Notes under the pieces: model-generated
What the model was told of the DNA's origin: nothing
Seen by the model: the letters and a program-made list of their open reading frames with translations, nothing else
Databases searched by the model: none
Assembly (NCBI RefSeq): GCF_029873215.1
Contig: NZ_CP123620.1
Span: 2,046,001 to 2,110,000 of the forward strand
DNA length: 64,000 bases
Reading direction: 5' to 3'
Origin: Nocardioides sp. BP30
GTDB lineage: Bacteria > Actinomycetota > Actinomycetes > Propionibacteriales > Nocardioidaceae
Made by a program: the position numbers and the translations under genes
Shown here: positions 1-9,238 of the stretch, one piece after another
Layout of the letters: each line of letters opens with the position of its first letter
Position numbering within the stretch: the stretch's first letter is position 1

Positions 1-218
1 CCGAGTGGGGGGAGACACCGGTCGCGGTCATCGTGCCCCGGGGTGAGGTCGACCAGGACGAGCTCGCCGGTGAGATCCAGACGCTGTGCCGCGAGCAACT
101 GGCCGGCTACAAGCAGCCACGACGCATCGAGTTCGCCCAGGAGTTCCCGCTCGGGCCGGCCGGCAAGATCCTCAAGCGCGAGATCGCGGAGCAGTTCCGC
201 GTAGCGGTCGGTCACTGA
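1..218 (+). CDS. acyl-CoA synthetase, C-terminal fragment (cut by window edge)
   Basis: This is the last ~72 residues of an AMP-forming acyl-CoA synthetase; the frame is open through base 3. The end of the protein has the mobile C-terminal-domain signature of the ANL superfamily: GYKQPRRIEF followed by GPAGKILKREI, where the Lys of GKILKRE is the usual adenylation-step lysine. The enzyme would make a CoA ester from a carboxylic acid, ATP and CoA in the cytoplasm. It ends two bases before the next gene, so it belongs to the same plus-strand operon. The substrate cannot be judged from this fragment. Confidence 0.9.
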   Translation, partial: EWGETPVAVIVPRGEVDQDELAGEIQTLCREQLAGYKQPRRIEFAQEFPLGPAGKILKREIAEQFRVAVGH

Positions 219-220
219 TC

Positions 221-2617
221 ATGTCCACGTCCGTGTCCTCGCCGGGGTCCGATCTCCGGCTCGATGAGGCCGGCCTCACGAGCACGACCGTGTGGCGGCT
301 CGTCGCCGACCGTGCCGATCTGACGCCGCAGGCCGAGTTCGCTGTCGACGAGCACGGTCGACACGTCACCTTCGCCGCCTTCCGCGACCTGGCCCTCGGC
401 ATCGCCGCCGGACTGGCGGAGCGGGGTGTCCGGGCGGGGGACGTCGTCTCGTGGCAGCTGCCGACGAGCGTGGAGTCGATGGCGCTCGCCGTGGCCCTGG
501 CGCGGCTCGGCGCCGTCCAGAACCCGATCATTCCGATGCTGCGCGCCGGCGAGGTCGAGTTCATCACCCGACAGGTCGGGGCCCGCCTTCTCATCGTGCC
601 CCGGTCCTACCGCGGCTTCGACCACGCGGCGATGGCCGAGGACGTACGTCGCCGCGTCGACGGCCTCGACCTGCTGGTGATCGACGAGGCATGGCCGGTG
701 GGCGACCCTGACCGGCTCCCCGAACCCTCGGAGCCCGGCTCTGAGACAGCCACCTGGATCTTCTACACCTCGGGCACCACCGCCGCGCCGAAGGGCGTCC
801 GCCACCGTGACTCGGGTCTGATCGCCGCCTCGCGCACCTTCGTCCTCAACCTCGAGGCGACGCCTGAGGACCGTTGTGCGGCCTTCGTCCCGGTCGCCCA
901 CGTCGGGGGCATCACCCACCTGCTCCACGCGCTGCTCATCGGCCATGCCCTGATCGTGAGCTCCGTCTTCGCCCCCGAGGCCAACGCCGACCTCCTGATC
1001 GAGCAGGGTGCGACCCTGATCGGCTCGGGGCTCCCCTACACGAACGAGTATCTGCGGATCTCGAAGGAGCGCGGCGTCGCGCCGCTGTTCCCGCGATCGC
1101 GGGCGGTGCTCGGCGGCGGCTCCGGCAGGCCGCAGACCCTGAGCCGGGCGGCGGCCGAGCGGCTCGGCGGAGTCGGCATCATCTCCGGCTACGGCATGAC
1201 CGAGTGCCCCTACATCACCTGGGGCACGCCGCACGACACCGACGAGCAGCACGCCTCCTGCGAGGGGATCCCGGCCGGTGGCGGCGAGGTCAGGATCGTC
1301 GGGGACGACGGGACCGTGCTCGGGATCGGCGAGATCGGCGAGATCCGGGTGCGCGGTCCGCAGCTGTTCCTCGGCTACGTCGACGCGTCCCTCGACGCCG
1401 ACGCCTTCGATGCCGACGGCTTCTTCCACAGTGGCGATCTGGGCTTCCTCGATCCCGACGGGCGGCTCGCCGTCACCGGCCGGATCAAGGACGTCATCGT
1501 CCGCAAGATGGAGAACATCTCGGCACAGGAGGTCGAGTCGGCGCTGATCGGTGCGCCCGGCATCGCCGACGTGGCGGTGATCGGCCTCCCGGACCCGGTG
1601 ACGGGCGAGCGCGTGTGCGCCGTCGTCGTACCCGCCGACCCGCAGTCGCCGCCTGACCTCGCCTCGGTGCAGGCCTACCTGCGCAGCACCTCGCTCAACA
1701 TCCGCAAGTTCCCCGAGCAGGTCGAGGTCGTCGCATCCCTCGCCCGCAACTCGCTCGGCAAGCTCATCAAGTCTGATCTGCGCAGCCGGTTCGCGCCAGA
1801 TGCCGGTCACGACCCTCAGAACACGGGAGACGACATGACCGAGACCCTCTACTCCACGATCGAGTTCCGGGTCGTCGACCACATCGCCACGATCACACTC
1901 GATCGCCCGGATCGGCTCAACAGCTTCAACCAGACGATGACCGAGGAGATGGCCGATGCGTGGGCGCGGGTCCGCGACGACGACGACATCCGCGTCGCGG
2001 TGCTGCGCGCCAACGGCGATCGCGCCTTCTGCACCGGCATGGACGTCGGCGAGGGCGCCTGGTGGTCCCACCTCAACGCCTGGAACCAGGAGGACCCCGG
2101 GGTCCTGCTCGGCCCGCGTCATCACCGGGTGTGGAAGCCGGTCATCTGCGCCGTCCACGGCATGGCGGCCGGTGGTGCGATGTACTTCATCAACCAGTCC
2201 GACATCGTCATCTGCTCCGAGGACGCCACCTTCTTCGACCCGCACGCCAACGGCGGGATCGTCTCCGCGCTGGAGCCGATGGGGATGCTCGCCCGCGGTA
2301 TCCCGCTCGGGGAGGTGCTGCGATGGGCTCTGCTCGGCAGCGACGAGCGGATCACCGCCGAGACGGCGCTGCGCATCGGCCTGGTGACCGAGGTGGTCCC
2401 GGCGGCCGAGTTGCGTGACCGCGCCCGGCAGCTCGCCGACGAGATCGCCGGGCGTCGCCCTGAGGCGATCCAGGGCACGGTGCGTGCGATCTGGGAGTCG
2501 CTCGAGATGACCCCCACCACGGCCCTGCGCAACGGACTGTCCTACACCCAGATCGGCAACGCCGGCACAGGCCGCACCGACTCACGCACCAACAAGCGCG
2601 CACCGCGCTTCCGCTGA
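221..2617 (+). CDS. acyl-CoA synthetase fused to enoyl-CoA hydratase (798 aa)
   Basis: One uninterrupted frame encodes two enzymes. Residues 1 to ~535 are an AMP-forming acyl-CoA synthetase, with phosphate-binding loop YTSGTTAAPKG at about residues 182-192, GYGMTE, a GDLG segment and the C-terminal lysine motif NSLGKLIKSDL. From about residue 539 a complete crotonase domain follows (ITLDRPDRLNSFN, FCTGMDVGEG, GMAAGGAMY). Each part has the length usual for a stand-alone enzyme and there is no stop codon between them. The linker is short and polar. Methionine 539 (base 1835) has a GGGAGA sequence just upstream, so the hydratase might also be made alone. ATG 221 was chosen because it lies two bases after the preceding stop. 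The product would activate an acid and hydrate a later enoyl-CoA of the same pathway. Confidence 0.82.
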   Translation: MSTSVSSPGSDLRLDEAGLTSTTVWRLVADRADLTPQAEFAVDEHGRHVTFAAFRDLALGIAAGLAERGVRAGDVVSWQLPTSVESMALAVALARLGAVQNPIIPMLRAGEVEFITRQVGARLLIVPRSYRGFDHAAMAEDVRRRVDGLDLLVIDEAWPVGDPDRLPEPSEPGSETATWIFYTSGTTAAPKGVRHRDSGLIAASRTFVLNLEATPEDRCAAFVPVAHVGGITHLLHALLIGHALIVSSVFAPEANADLLIEQGATLIGSGLPYTNEYLRISKERGVAPLFPRSRAVLGGGSGRPQTLSRAAAERLGGVGIISGYGMTECPYITWGTPHDTDEQHASCEGIPAGGGEVRIVGDDGTVLGIGEIGEIRVRGPQLFLGYVDASLDADAFDADGFFHSGDLGFLDPDGRLAVTGRIKDVIVRKMENISAQEVESALIGAPGIADVAVIGLPDPVTGERVCAVVVPADPQSPPDLASVQAYLRSTSLNIRKFPEQVEVVASLARNSLGKLIKSDLRSRFAPDAGHDPQNTGDDMTETLYSTIEFRVVDHIATITLDRPDRLNSFNQTMTEEMADAWARVRDDDDIRVAVLRANGDRAFCTGMDVGEGAWWSHLNAWNQEDPGVLLGPRHHRVWKPVICAVHGMAAGGAMYFINQSDIVICSEDATFFDPHANGGIVSALEPMGMLARGIPLGEVLRWALLGSDERITAETALRIGLVTEVVPAAELRDRARQLADEIAGRRPEAIQGTVRAIWESLEMTPTTALRNGLSYTQIGNAGTGRTDSRTNKRAPRFR
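1824..1837 (+). promoter_or_regulatory. possible internal ribosome binding site and start for the hydratase domain
   Basis: GGGAGA lies at about 1825-1830 and an in-frame ATG at 1835-1837, exactly where the crotonase domain begins. This arrangement is what one expects between two separate cistrons, but the upstream synthetase has no stop codon before it. It suggests either dual production (fusion plus free hydratase) or recent loss of a stop codon. Confidence 0.45.
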
Positions 2618-2644
2618 CCAGTCGAGCTCGCTGAGGAGACGATC

Positions 2645-4132
2645 GTGACGACCCAGACCGAGGAGATGCTGACCTTCAGCCTCGTGATCGGAGGTGCCGA
2701 GACGGCGGCTGCCGCCGGCCGCACCTACGAGAGCATCGATCCCTACACGGGGCGACCGTGGGCGGTGGTCCCGGACGGGGACGCATCCGACGTCGACCGG
2801 GCGGTCGCTGCCGCGCGCGAGGCGCTCGACGGGCCGTGGGGCCGTCTCAGCGCGACCGAGCGCGGCCGGCTGCTGTATCGGCTCGCCGACGTGATCGAGT
2901 CGGAGGCCGACCGTCTCGCCGACTTCGAGGTGCGCGATGGCGGCAAGCTGCTGCGCGAGATGTCGGGTCAGATGAGGGGCCTCCCCGACTACTACCGTTA
3001 CTTCGCCGGCATGGCGGACAAGCTCGAAGGCTCGGTCGTTCCGACCGGCAAGTCCAACTACCTCGTCTACACCACCCACGAGCCGGTCGGCGTCGTCGGT
3101 GCCATCACACCCTGGAACTCCCCGCTGCTCCTGCTCACCTGGAAGCTCGCGGCGGGTCTGGCGGCCGGCTGCACCTTCGTGATCAAGCCGAGCGACTACA
3201 CCCCGGTGTCGACGCTCGCCTTCGGCCGGCTCTTCGAGAGCGCGGGCTTCCCCCCGGGGGTCGTCAACGTGGTCACCGGCTGGGGTCCTGAGACCGGCGC
3301 TGCGTTGGCCGCCCACCCGGGTATCGACAAGGTCGCCTTCACCGGCTCGACCGGCACCGGCATCAAGGTCGGCCAGGCGGCCGTCGCCAACATGACCCGC
3401 TTCACCCTCGAGCTCGGCGGCAAGTCGGCCCAGGTCGTCTTCCCCGATGCCGACCTCGAGGCCGCGGCCAACGGCATCGTGGCGGGCATCTTCGCCGCGA
3501 CCGGCCAGACCTGTCTGGCCGGGTCCCGTCTGTTGGTGCACGAGAGCGTGGCCGAGGAGCTGGTGGGCAAGGTGGTCGACCGCGCCTCCACCATCGTGCT
3601 CGGTGACCCGCGCGACCCGGCGACCGAGATGGGACCGGTCTCCAACGGCCCGCAGTACGAGAAGGTGCTCTCCCACTTCGCCTCGGCCCGGGAGCAGGGT
3701 GCGACGATCGCGTACGGTGCCGAGCCGGTCCCCGAGCTCGGGGGCTACTTCGTCCGCCCGACCGTGCTGACCGACGTCACGCCGAAGATGCGTGCTGTCA
3801 CCGAGGAGATCTTCGGCCCGGTCCTGGTGGTCTCCACGTTCCGTGATGAGGACGAGGCCGTCGCCGCCGCCAACGGCACCGAGTTCGGCCTGGCCGGCTC
3901 GGTCTGGACCAAGGACGTGCACCGTGCCCACCGCGTCGCCGGCAGGCTCCGAGCCGGGACCGTGTGGGTCAACGCCTACCGTGCGGTCGCCCCGAGCGTC
4001 CCTTTCGGTGGCATGGGCGCGAGCGGCATGGGCCGCGAGAACGGCCTCGAGGCCGTCAAGGACTTCACCGAGACCAAGGCCGTCTGGGTCGAGCTCAGCG
4101 GGGAGACCCGCGATCCGTTCACCCTCGGCTGA
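2645..4132 (+). CDS. NAD(P)-dependent aldehyde dehydrogenase (495 aa)
   Basis: Oxidises an aldehyde to the carboxylate (the superfamily reaction); the acid would then be a substrate for the neighbouring CoA ligases. The ALDH fold is complete: [12 protein letters not shown] cofactor entry, FTGSTGTG coenzyme loop, general-base Glu in TLELGGKS, catalytic Cys in GQTCLAGSR (about residue 290), and EEIFGPVL and [15 protein letters not shown] near the C-terminus. Length is normal for the family. The start is GTG at 2645, preceded by GAGGAG. It is 27 bp after the fusion gene and 24 bp before a thiolase, so co-transcription is likely. The exact aldehyde is unknown. Confidence 0.9.
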   Translation: MTTQTEEMLTFSLVIGGAETAAAAGRTYESIDPYTGRPWAVVPDGDASDVDRAVAAAREALDGPWGRLSATERGRLLYRLADVIESEADRLADFEVRDGGKLLREMSGQMRGLPDYYRYFAGMADKLEGSVVPTGKSNYLVYTTHEPVGVVGAITPWNSPLLLLTWKLAAGLAAGCTFVIKPSDYTPVSTLAFGRLFESAGFPPGVVNVVTGWGPETGAALAAHPGIDKVAFTGSTGTGIKVGQAAVANMTRFTLELGGKSAQVVFPDADLEAAANGIVAGIFAATGQTCLAGSRLLVHESVAEELVGKVVDRASTIVLGDPRDPATEMGPVSNGPQYEKVLSHFASAREQGATIAYGAEPVPELGGYFVRPTVLTDVTPKMRAVTEEIFGPVLVVSTFRDEDEAVAAANGTEFGLAGSVWTKDVHRAHRVAGRLRAGTVWVNAYRAVAPSVPFGGMGASGMGRENGLEAVKDFTETKAVWVELSGETRDPFTLG

Positions 4133-4156
4133 CCCACCACACGAAGGACCACCACC

Positions 4157-5362
4157 ATGTCAGAGAAGATCGAAGCCGTCATCGTCGCCGGTGCTCGCAC
4201 CGCGATCGGCACCGCCTTCAAGGGCACCCTGCGTGACACGACCGCGCTCGAGCTGGCCGAGGTCGTCGTGCGTGAGGTGCATCGGCGCTCCGGGCTCGAC
4301 GTCGCCCGGATCGACGACATCATCCTCGCCGAGTCGAACTACGGCGGCGGCGACGTCGCCCGCCACGCCGCCGTCGTGACAGGCATGACCCACGTGCCGG
4401 GTCAGGCCGTCAACCGGCACTGCGCCGGCGGACTCACGGCCATCGCCGACGCGGCGGCCCAGATCGTCTCCGGGGCCGAGCGGGCCATCATCGCCGGCGG
4501 CACCCAGTCGACCTCGACAGCGCCGCTTCAGCGCTTCCGTACCCCCGGCACCGTCGACGAGTACACCGAGCGATGGATGCCGCCCACGCACCCCGACACG
4601 CCCGAGGCGCCCAACATGGACATGTCCATCTCCGTCGGCTGGAACACCGCCAAGGAGGTCGGCCTGACCCGCGAGGAGATGGACGCCTGGGCGTTCCGCT
4701 CCCACCAGCGGGCGGTTGCGGCGATCGACGCCGGCGCGTTCAAGGACGAGATCGTCCCGGTACAGGCCCGTCAGGCCGACGGCACGACGGTGACCTTCGA
4801 GGTCGACGAGCACCCGCGCCGCAGCACCACGATGGAGAAGCTCGCCTCGCTCAACCCGCTCCATCCCGAGATTCCCGACTTCTCGATCACAGCCGGCAAC
4901 GCCAGCGGGATGAACGACGCTGCAGCGGCCGTGATGGTCGTATCCAGCGACCTCGCGGCCTCCGAGGGTCTCGAGACGCTGGCCGTTGTCAGGGCCTGGG
5001 CCTCGACCGCCACCGAACCGGGCCGGATGGGCCTCGCCCCGCTCGATGTGATCCCCAAGGTGCTCGATCGAGCCGGGCTCGGCATCGCCGACATCGATCT
5101 GTGGGAGATCAACGAGGCCTTCGCCGCCGTGCCGGTAGCGGCCTGCAAGAAGCTCGGCATCGACGAGGAGCGCGTCAACACGGCGGGCAGCGGCTGCAGC
5201 CTTGGCCACCCCGTCGCGGCGTCGGGAACACGGATGGTGATCACCCTGATCAACGAGCTGCGCCGTCGCGGTGGTGGCACCGCTGTCGCGGCGATGTGCG
5301 CCGGAGGCGGTCAGGCAGGCGCGCTGGTGATCCAGGTCCCCGCTCCCGCTGCCGGAAAGTGA
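4157..5362 (+). CDS. thiolase, acetyl-CoA acyltransferase type (401 aa)
   Basis: Cleaves a 3-oxoacyl-CoA with CoA, the last step of beta-oxidation, or the reverse. All catalytic elements are visible: nucleophilic Cys89 in NRHCAGGL, NEAFA, catalytic His in GCSLGHPVAASG (about residue 351) and the second Cys in CAGGGQ (about residue 381). Length matches degradative thiolases. It sits between the aldehyde dehydrogenase and an alpha/beta hydrolase in a tightly spaced operon, with AAGGACC before the ATG. It is therefore the thiolytic partner of the ligases, hydratases and dehydrogenases around it. This is the only thiolase in the window that keeps the nucleophilic cysteine. Confidence 0.92.
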   Translation: MSEKIEAVIVAGARTAIGTAFKGTLRDTTALELAEVVVREVHRRSGLDVARIDDIILAESNYGGGDVARHAAVVTGMTHVPGQAVNRHCAGGLTAIADAAAQIVSGAERAIIAGGTQSTSTAPLQRFRTPGTVDEYTERWMPPTHPDTPEAPNMDMSISVGWNTAKEVGLTREEMDAWAFRSHQRAVAAIDAGAFKDEIVPVQARQADGTTVTFEVDEHPRRSTTMEKLASLNPLHPEIPDFSITAGNASGMNDAAAAVMVVSSDLAASEGLETLAVVRAWASTATEPGRMGLAPLDVIPKVLDRAGLGIADIDLWEINEAFAAVPVAACKKLGIDEERVNTAGSGCSLGHPVAASGTRMVITLINELRRRGGGTAVAAMCAGGGQAGALVIQVPAPAAGK

Positions 5363-5369
5363 GTCTTCG

Positions 5370-6317
5370 GTGAGCGGCGCGCGGGGCGCTCCCTCGCAGG
5401 CCCGGACGATCACGCTTCCCGGCGCCGGCCTGAACCTGGCGGCGGACCGATGGGCGCCGCCGGCCGATCGGACACCCAAGGGTGTCGTCGTCCTCCTGCA
5501 TGGAGGGGGCCAGACCCGACATTCCTGGCGTCGCACAGGGGAACGGCTCGCGGCGGACGGCTGGATCGCGTACGCCGTCGACCTCCGCGGTCACGGTGAC
5601 AGCGACTGGGCCGCGGACGGCGACTACGGCATGACGGTGATGATCGCCGACCTCCGCGAGACGATCGCCCGGATCAAGGCTGTCGAGCCGGCCGTGCCGG
5701 TGTCGCTGGTCGGCGCCTCGCTGGGCGGCAAGGTCGCGCTGATAGCGATCGGCGAGGACCCGACGCTGGCCGACTCGCTGGTGCTGGTCGACATCGCGGT
5801 GTCGGTGGAGCGCAGCGGGGCCCGTCGCGTCAAGGAGTTCATGCGCGGCGCGCCCGAGGGCTTCGGCTCGCTGGAGGAGGCGGCAGCGGCGATCTCGGGC
5901 TACAACCCGCACCGCCGCCACGGCGGTAGCCTCGAGGGCCTCCGCAAGAACCTGCGACTGCGCGGTGGACGCTGGCACTGGCACTGGGACCCGGCGATGA
6001 TGCGACTCGACCGCCCGGACGACGAGCATGCGGACTCCGCGATGAGTGCCGCCATCTACGCCCGCTCGCGGGCTGCGGCCCTGGCGCTGCGTCACCCGGT
6101 GCTGCTCGTGCGCGGCGCCCACTCCGACGTCGTCTCCGATGCAGGCGTGGCGGAGATGCGTGAGCTCATCCCGCAGGCGACGGTCCTCGACGTACGCGGT
6201 GTGGGGCACATGGTGGCCGGCGACGACAACGACATCTTCACGGCCAACCTGCTCGGATATCTCGACGGGACGCTCGAGCACGACCATCACGACCATCACG
6301 ACCAGGAGGTCCGATGA
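5370..6317 (+). CDS. alpha/beta-fold hydrolase (315 aa)
   Basis: A soluble hydrolase of the alpha/beta fold. The sequence shows the oxyanion stretch LLHGGGQTRHSW, a nucleophile elbow GASLGG (Ser near residue 116), and a late GVGHMVAG region that supplies the catalytic His. Members of this family cleave esters, lactones, ring-fission products or CoA thioesters, and the sequence alone does not say which. The GTG start is 7 bp after the thiolase stop. The protein ends in a His/Asp-rich tail (HDHHDHHDQEVR) encoded by a short 9-bp tandem repeat. The end overlaps the next gene by 4 bp (ATGA), so the two are probably translationally coupled. Confidence 0.85.
   Translation: MSGARGAPSQARTITLPGAGLNLAADRWAPPADRTPKGVVVLLHGGGQTRHSWRRTGERLAADGWIAYAVDLRGHGDSDWAADGDYGMTVMIADLRETIARIKAVEPAVPVSLVGASLGGKVALIAIGEDPTLADSLVLVDIAVSVERSGARRVKEFMRGAPEGFGSLEEAAAAISGYNPHRRHGGSLEGLRKNLRLRGGRWHWHWDPAMMRLDRPDDEHADSAMSAAIYARSRAAALALRHPVLLVRGAHSDVVSDAGVAEMRELIPQATVLDVRGVGHMVAGDDNDIFTANLLGYLDGTLEHDHHDHHDQEVR
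6269..6302 (+). repeat. 9-bp tandem repeat at the 3' end of the hydrolase gene
   Basis: The unit CACGACCAT is repeated nearly three times and encodes an alternating His/Asp tail. A change in copy number would keep the reading frame, so it would only lengthen or shorten the tail. Confidence 0.6.
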
Positions 6318-6898
6318 CCATCGACACCGAGGCAGCAGGCAAGGTCCTCAGCGGACTGCGACCGTTCCCCGTGGCCATCACCACGATCGACGGCGGCTTC
6401 GCGAACGGGCTGATGTCGCTGTCGGCAGGCGCCGCCAGCATCATCCCCGAGGCGCCGCGCGCCACGATCAGCCTGACGAAGTACAACCTGACCCATGACA
6501 TGGTCGTGCGCTCCGGGGTGTTCGTCATGCACCTGCTCAGTGCCGAGGACGACCGGATCGAGGAGTCGCTCGAGATCCTGATGACCCTCGGCGGCAGCTC
6601 GGGGCGCGACGGCGACAAGGTCGGCAAGCTCCGCACGAAGACGGGCGTCACCGGTGCGCCGGTGCTGCTCGGCGCCCACAGCTATGTCGAGGCTCGGGTG
6701 ACCGGCACCCTGGACGTCCAGGAGAGCTCGATCTTCGTCGGCGACGTGGCCGCGGCAGAGGTCCTGCATCCGGGTCGCCGCCTCCAGATCGGCGAGGCCT
6801 GGAGCAAGCTGCCGCCCGCCTGGATCGAGCAGTACGAGGCCAACCACGGCCCGCAGCTGGCCAACGCGCGGTCGCGCCGCTTCGGCGATGCCGGCTGA
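6314..6898 (+). CDS. flavin reductase-like domain protein (194 aa)
   Basis: Belongs to the split-barrel FMN-binding family that contains flavin reductases and the small components of two-component flavin monooxygenases. Family features seen are FPVAITTIDGGFANGLMSLS near the N-terminus, a central APRATISLTKYN segment and VEARVTGTLDVQESSIFVGDV. Such proteins pass reduced flavin to an oxygenase using NAD(P)H, or act as flavoenzymes in their own right. It overlaps the hydrolase by 4 bp and the next ACAD by 1 bp (TGATG). An LLM-type oxidoreductase lies two genes downstream, which is a plausible reduced-flavin partner by position only. Confidence 0.78.
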   Translation: MTIDTEAAGKVLSGLRPFPVAITTIDGGFANGLMSLSAGAASIIPEAPRATISLTKYNLTHDMVVRSGVFVMHLLSAEDDRIEESLEILMTLGGSSGRDGDKVGKLRTKTGVTGAPVLLGAHSYVEARVTGTLDVQESSIFVGDVAAAEVLHPGRRLQIGEAWSKLPPAWIEQYEANHGPQLANARSRRFGDAG

Positions 6899-8073
6899 TG
6901 TCCACCCGGTCGGAGCAGAGCCCCGCCGGCACGTGGGAGCTGCCCGAGGAGCTCCTCGCCCTGCGTGACACGGTCCGCCGGTTCATGGATGCCGAGGTCC
7001 GTCCGCTCGAGGCAGGGCTGCCGCACGACGCCGCGGGCCTTTCGCGAGAGCGTCTCCTGCCGTTGCAGGCGAAGGCCCGCGCTCTCGGTCTCTGGGCACT
7101 GCAGACGCCCGAGGCGTACGGCGGCGCCGGGTTGAGTGTGCTCGGTCAGGTCGTGGTCGCGGAGGAAGCCGCAAAGTGCCGGATGGGCGCCTTCTTTCCC
7201 GCCCTGGGTGCCTTCGGCGGCAACCCGCCGATCGTCATGTACGGCGCCACCCCTGATCAGTTCGCTCGCTTCGCGCAGCCGATCCTGGACGGCACCGCCA
7301 CCAAGGCCTACACCGCGATCAGTGAGCCCGGCGGCGGGTCGGACCCGGCCCGGGCCATCCAGCTCAAGGCGGTCCGCGACGGCGATCACTACGTGCTCAA
7401 CGGCGCGAAGATGTGGACCAGCCACGCGGACGGCGCTGACTGGGGCGTCGTCTATGCCCGCACGGGTCAGGGGCGCGACGGGATCTCGTGCTTCGTGGTG
7501 GAGAGGGACACCCCCGGGCTGAGCATCCGTCGTATCGACGTGATGGCCTCCTTCGCGCCCTACGAGCTGCACTTCGACGACGTTCGCATCCCGGTCGACC
7601 AGCGCATCGGCGAGGAGGGGAGGGGCTTCGCGCAGGCGAGCTCGACCCTCGTCCACGGCCGCATCCTGTACGCCGCCGGGCCGATCGGCATCGCCCAGGA
7701 GGCGCTGCGGATGGCGTGCGCCTGGGCGAAGGACCGCGTGGTGTTCGGCGGCAGACTCGCCGACCAGCAGGGCATCCAGTGGATGCTCGTCGACAGCGAG
7801 GTCGAGCTCCGCGCCGCACGGTTGCTGACCTACCAGGCCGCGTGGAACGCCGATCTCGGCAAGGACGTCCGCGTCGATGCCTCGGTGGCGAAGATGTACG
7901 CCACCGAGACGGCGTACCGCGTCGTGGACAGGTGCATCCAGGTCCATGGCGCCCTGGGCGTGGCCGACGAGCTGCCGTTGGAGCGGTGGCTCCGTGATCT
8001 GAGGGTCAAGCGCCTGGGCGAGGGCGCGACCGAGGTGCAGCGCGTCGTCATCGCCCGCGGCCTCCTCAGCTGA
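6898..8073 (+). CDS. acyl-CoA dehydrogenase (391 aa)
   Basis: Introduces an alpha,beta double bond into an acyl-CoA with FAD. Typical ACAD segments appear in order: TKAYTAISEPGGGSDPARA (FAD/substrate loop), VLNGAKMWTSHA, VFGGRLADQQGIQWML, CIQVHGALGVADE, and GEGATEVQRVVIARGL at the C-terminus with Glu at the classical catalytic-base position. Length is normal. The ATG overlaps the stop of the flavin-reductase-like gene by one base, so it is in the same operon. It would deliver the enoyl-CoA to the hydratase domains encoded upstream. Confidence 0.92.
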   Translation: MSTRSEQSPAGTWELPEELLALRDTVRRFMDAEVRPLEAGLPHDAAGLSRERLLPLQAKARALGLWALQTPEAYGGAGLSVLGQVVVAEEAAKCRMGAFFPALGAFGGNPPIVMYGATPDQFARFAQPILDGTATKAYTAISEPGGGSDPARAIQLKAVRDGDHYVLNGAKMWTSHADGADWGVVYARTGQGRDGISCFVVERDTPGLSIRRIDVMASFAPYELHFDDVRIPVDQRIGEEGRGFAQASSTLVHGRILYAAGPIGIAQEALRMACAWAKDRVVFGGRLADQQGIQWMLVDSEVELRAARLLTYQAAWNADLGKDVRVDASVAKMYATETAYRVVDRCIQVHGALGVADELPLERWLRDLRVKRLGEGATEVQRVVIARGLLS

Positions 8074-8121
8074 CCCATCTCAATGACCCGCCCCAAGTGA
8101 CCCGACCGCGTGGAGACCGCT

Positions 8122-9030
8122 ATGAAGACGAACCTGATGTTCCCGATGCGGGCGGTCAAGCACTACCCGCAATGGATCGGCGACGGCAGCCTGGGGGAGC
8201 TGGCGCGCTTCGTCGAGGAGGCCGGCTTCGACGGCTTCTCCATGAGCGAGCACCCCTACCCGGACAAGACGTGGCTGGCCAACGGCGGGCACCACGCCTT
8301 CGACCCCTTCGTCTCGCTCGGCATGGTCGCCGAGGCGACCCACAGTCTTCGGGTGATCACCTACGTCATGGTCGCCGGCTACCGGAGTCCCTACCTGGCC
8401 GCCAAGGCGGCCGCCAGCCTCGATCTGCTCTCCGGCGGGCGACTCACGCTCGGGATGGGGGCCGGGTATCTCGAGACCGAGTTCGCGGCCCTCGGCGCGG
8501 ACTTCCAGCGCCGGGGCAGGCTCCTCGACGAGGGCATCGCGGCGATGCGGGCCAGCTGGAGCGGAGTCGACCACCACGGACCGGAGTTCGGGATCGACGG
8601 CCACGTCGCCCTGCCGGCGCCCGCACAGGCGGGCGGTCCGCCGATCTGGATCGGCGGCAACAGCGCCCCGGCCCGTCGCCGCGTCGTCGAGCTGGCGGAC
8701 GGGTGGATGCCGATCGCGCAATCCGCGCAGATGGCGGCGATCACCAAGACGCCGCCGCTGGAGGACCTTCCCGCGCTGCGGAGGCTGATCGCCGAGCAGG
8801 CCCTGCGGCGGGCGGAGCTCGGTCGCGGTCCGCTCGACGTCAGCTTCGTGCCGTTCGAGAAGAGCCTCTTGCGCGAGGACGCCACGGCCTTCGCCGACGC
8901 GCTCGCGCCTCGCGTCGAGGCGTACGCCGAGGCGGGGATCACCTGGCTCACGGTCGAGCCATCGAGCCGATCCTTCGCCGAGTTCAAGCGCGACGTCGCC
9001 GAGATCAGCGAGCGGTTGAAGCTCAGTTAG
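8122..9030 (+). CDS. LLM-class (luciferase-like, probably F420- or FMN-dependent) oxidoreductase (302 aa)
   Basis: A TIM-barrel luciferase-like monooxygenase/F420-dependent oxidoreductase. Visible marks are GFDGFSMSEHPYPD, a VAGYRSPYLAAKAAASLDLLSGGRL segment with GMGAGY, and WIGGNSAPARRRVVELADGWMP. In actinomycetes this family usually uses coenzyme F420, but that cannot be proved here. The ATG at 8122 has GGAGA six bases upstream; an in-frame GTG at 8110 has no such signal. It is the last gene of the left operon, 48 bp after the ACAD. A redox step on the ring or chain of the substrate is plausible. Confidence 0.82.
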   Translation: MKTNLMFPMRAVKHYPQWIGDGSLGELARFVEEAGFDGFSMSEHPYPDKTWLANGGHHAFDPFVSLGMVAEATHSLRVITYVMVAGYRSPYLAAKAAASLDLLSGGRLTLGMGAGYLETEFAALGADFQRRGRLLDEGIAAMRASWSGVDHHGPEFGIDGHVALPAPAQAGGPPIWIGGNSAPARRRVVELADGWMPIAQSAQMAAITKTPPLEDLPALRRLIAEQALRRAELGRGPLDVSFVPFEKSLLREDATAFADALAPRVEAYAEAGITWLTVEPSSRSFAEFKRDVAEISERLKLS

Positions 9031-9186
9031 GTCTCGAACTGACACCTATGGCTACATGCTTCCCGCGCGCGTCCGGGACGGCGGCTGGAGGAGCGCCGCG
9101 GCGTTCCAAGCCGCGTCCATCCTCAGAAAAGTGACGCCGGACACAGTTTCTCGGGCGATCCACTAGCGGTGGTGACGCGGTTCATC

Positions 9187-9200
9187 TAACGTCAGTGTCA
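9187..9200 (+). promoter_or_regulatory. operator-like site TAACG-TCAG-TGTCA before the ABC importer
   Basis: A 14-bp degenerate inverted repeat of the TGACA-N4-TGTCA class, with a perfect right half. It ends 38 bp before the chosen start of the importer gene at 9239. The same motif recurs at other promoters of the window (see findings). Confidence 0.55.
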
Positions 9201-9238
9201 CCGAATTGAACCCGTACGATCCGAAGGGACTGCCGTCG

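Noticed and set aside
212..2245. Very long open frame on the minus strand (677 codons) opposite the synthetase fusion
   Set aside because: Long antisense frames are common in high-GC actinobacterial genes; the predicted protein is low in hydrophobic order, has no domain, and fully overlaps a clear enzyme.
9031..9180. Possible small gene between the LLM oxidoreductase and the importer
   Set aside because: No frame with a start, ribosome binding site and plausible composition; regarded as promoter region.
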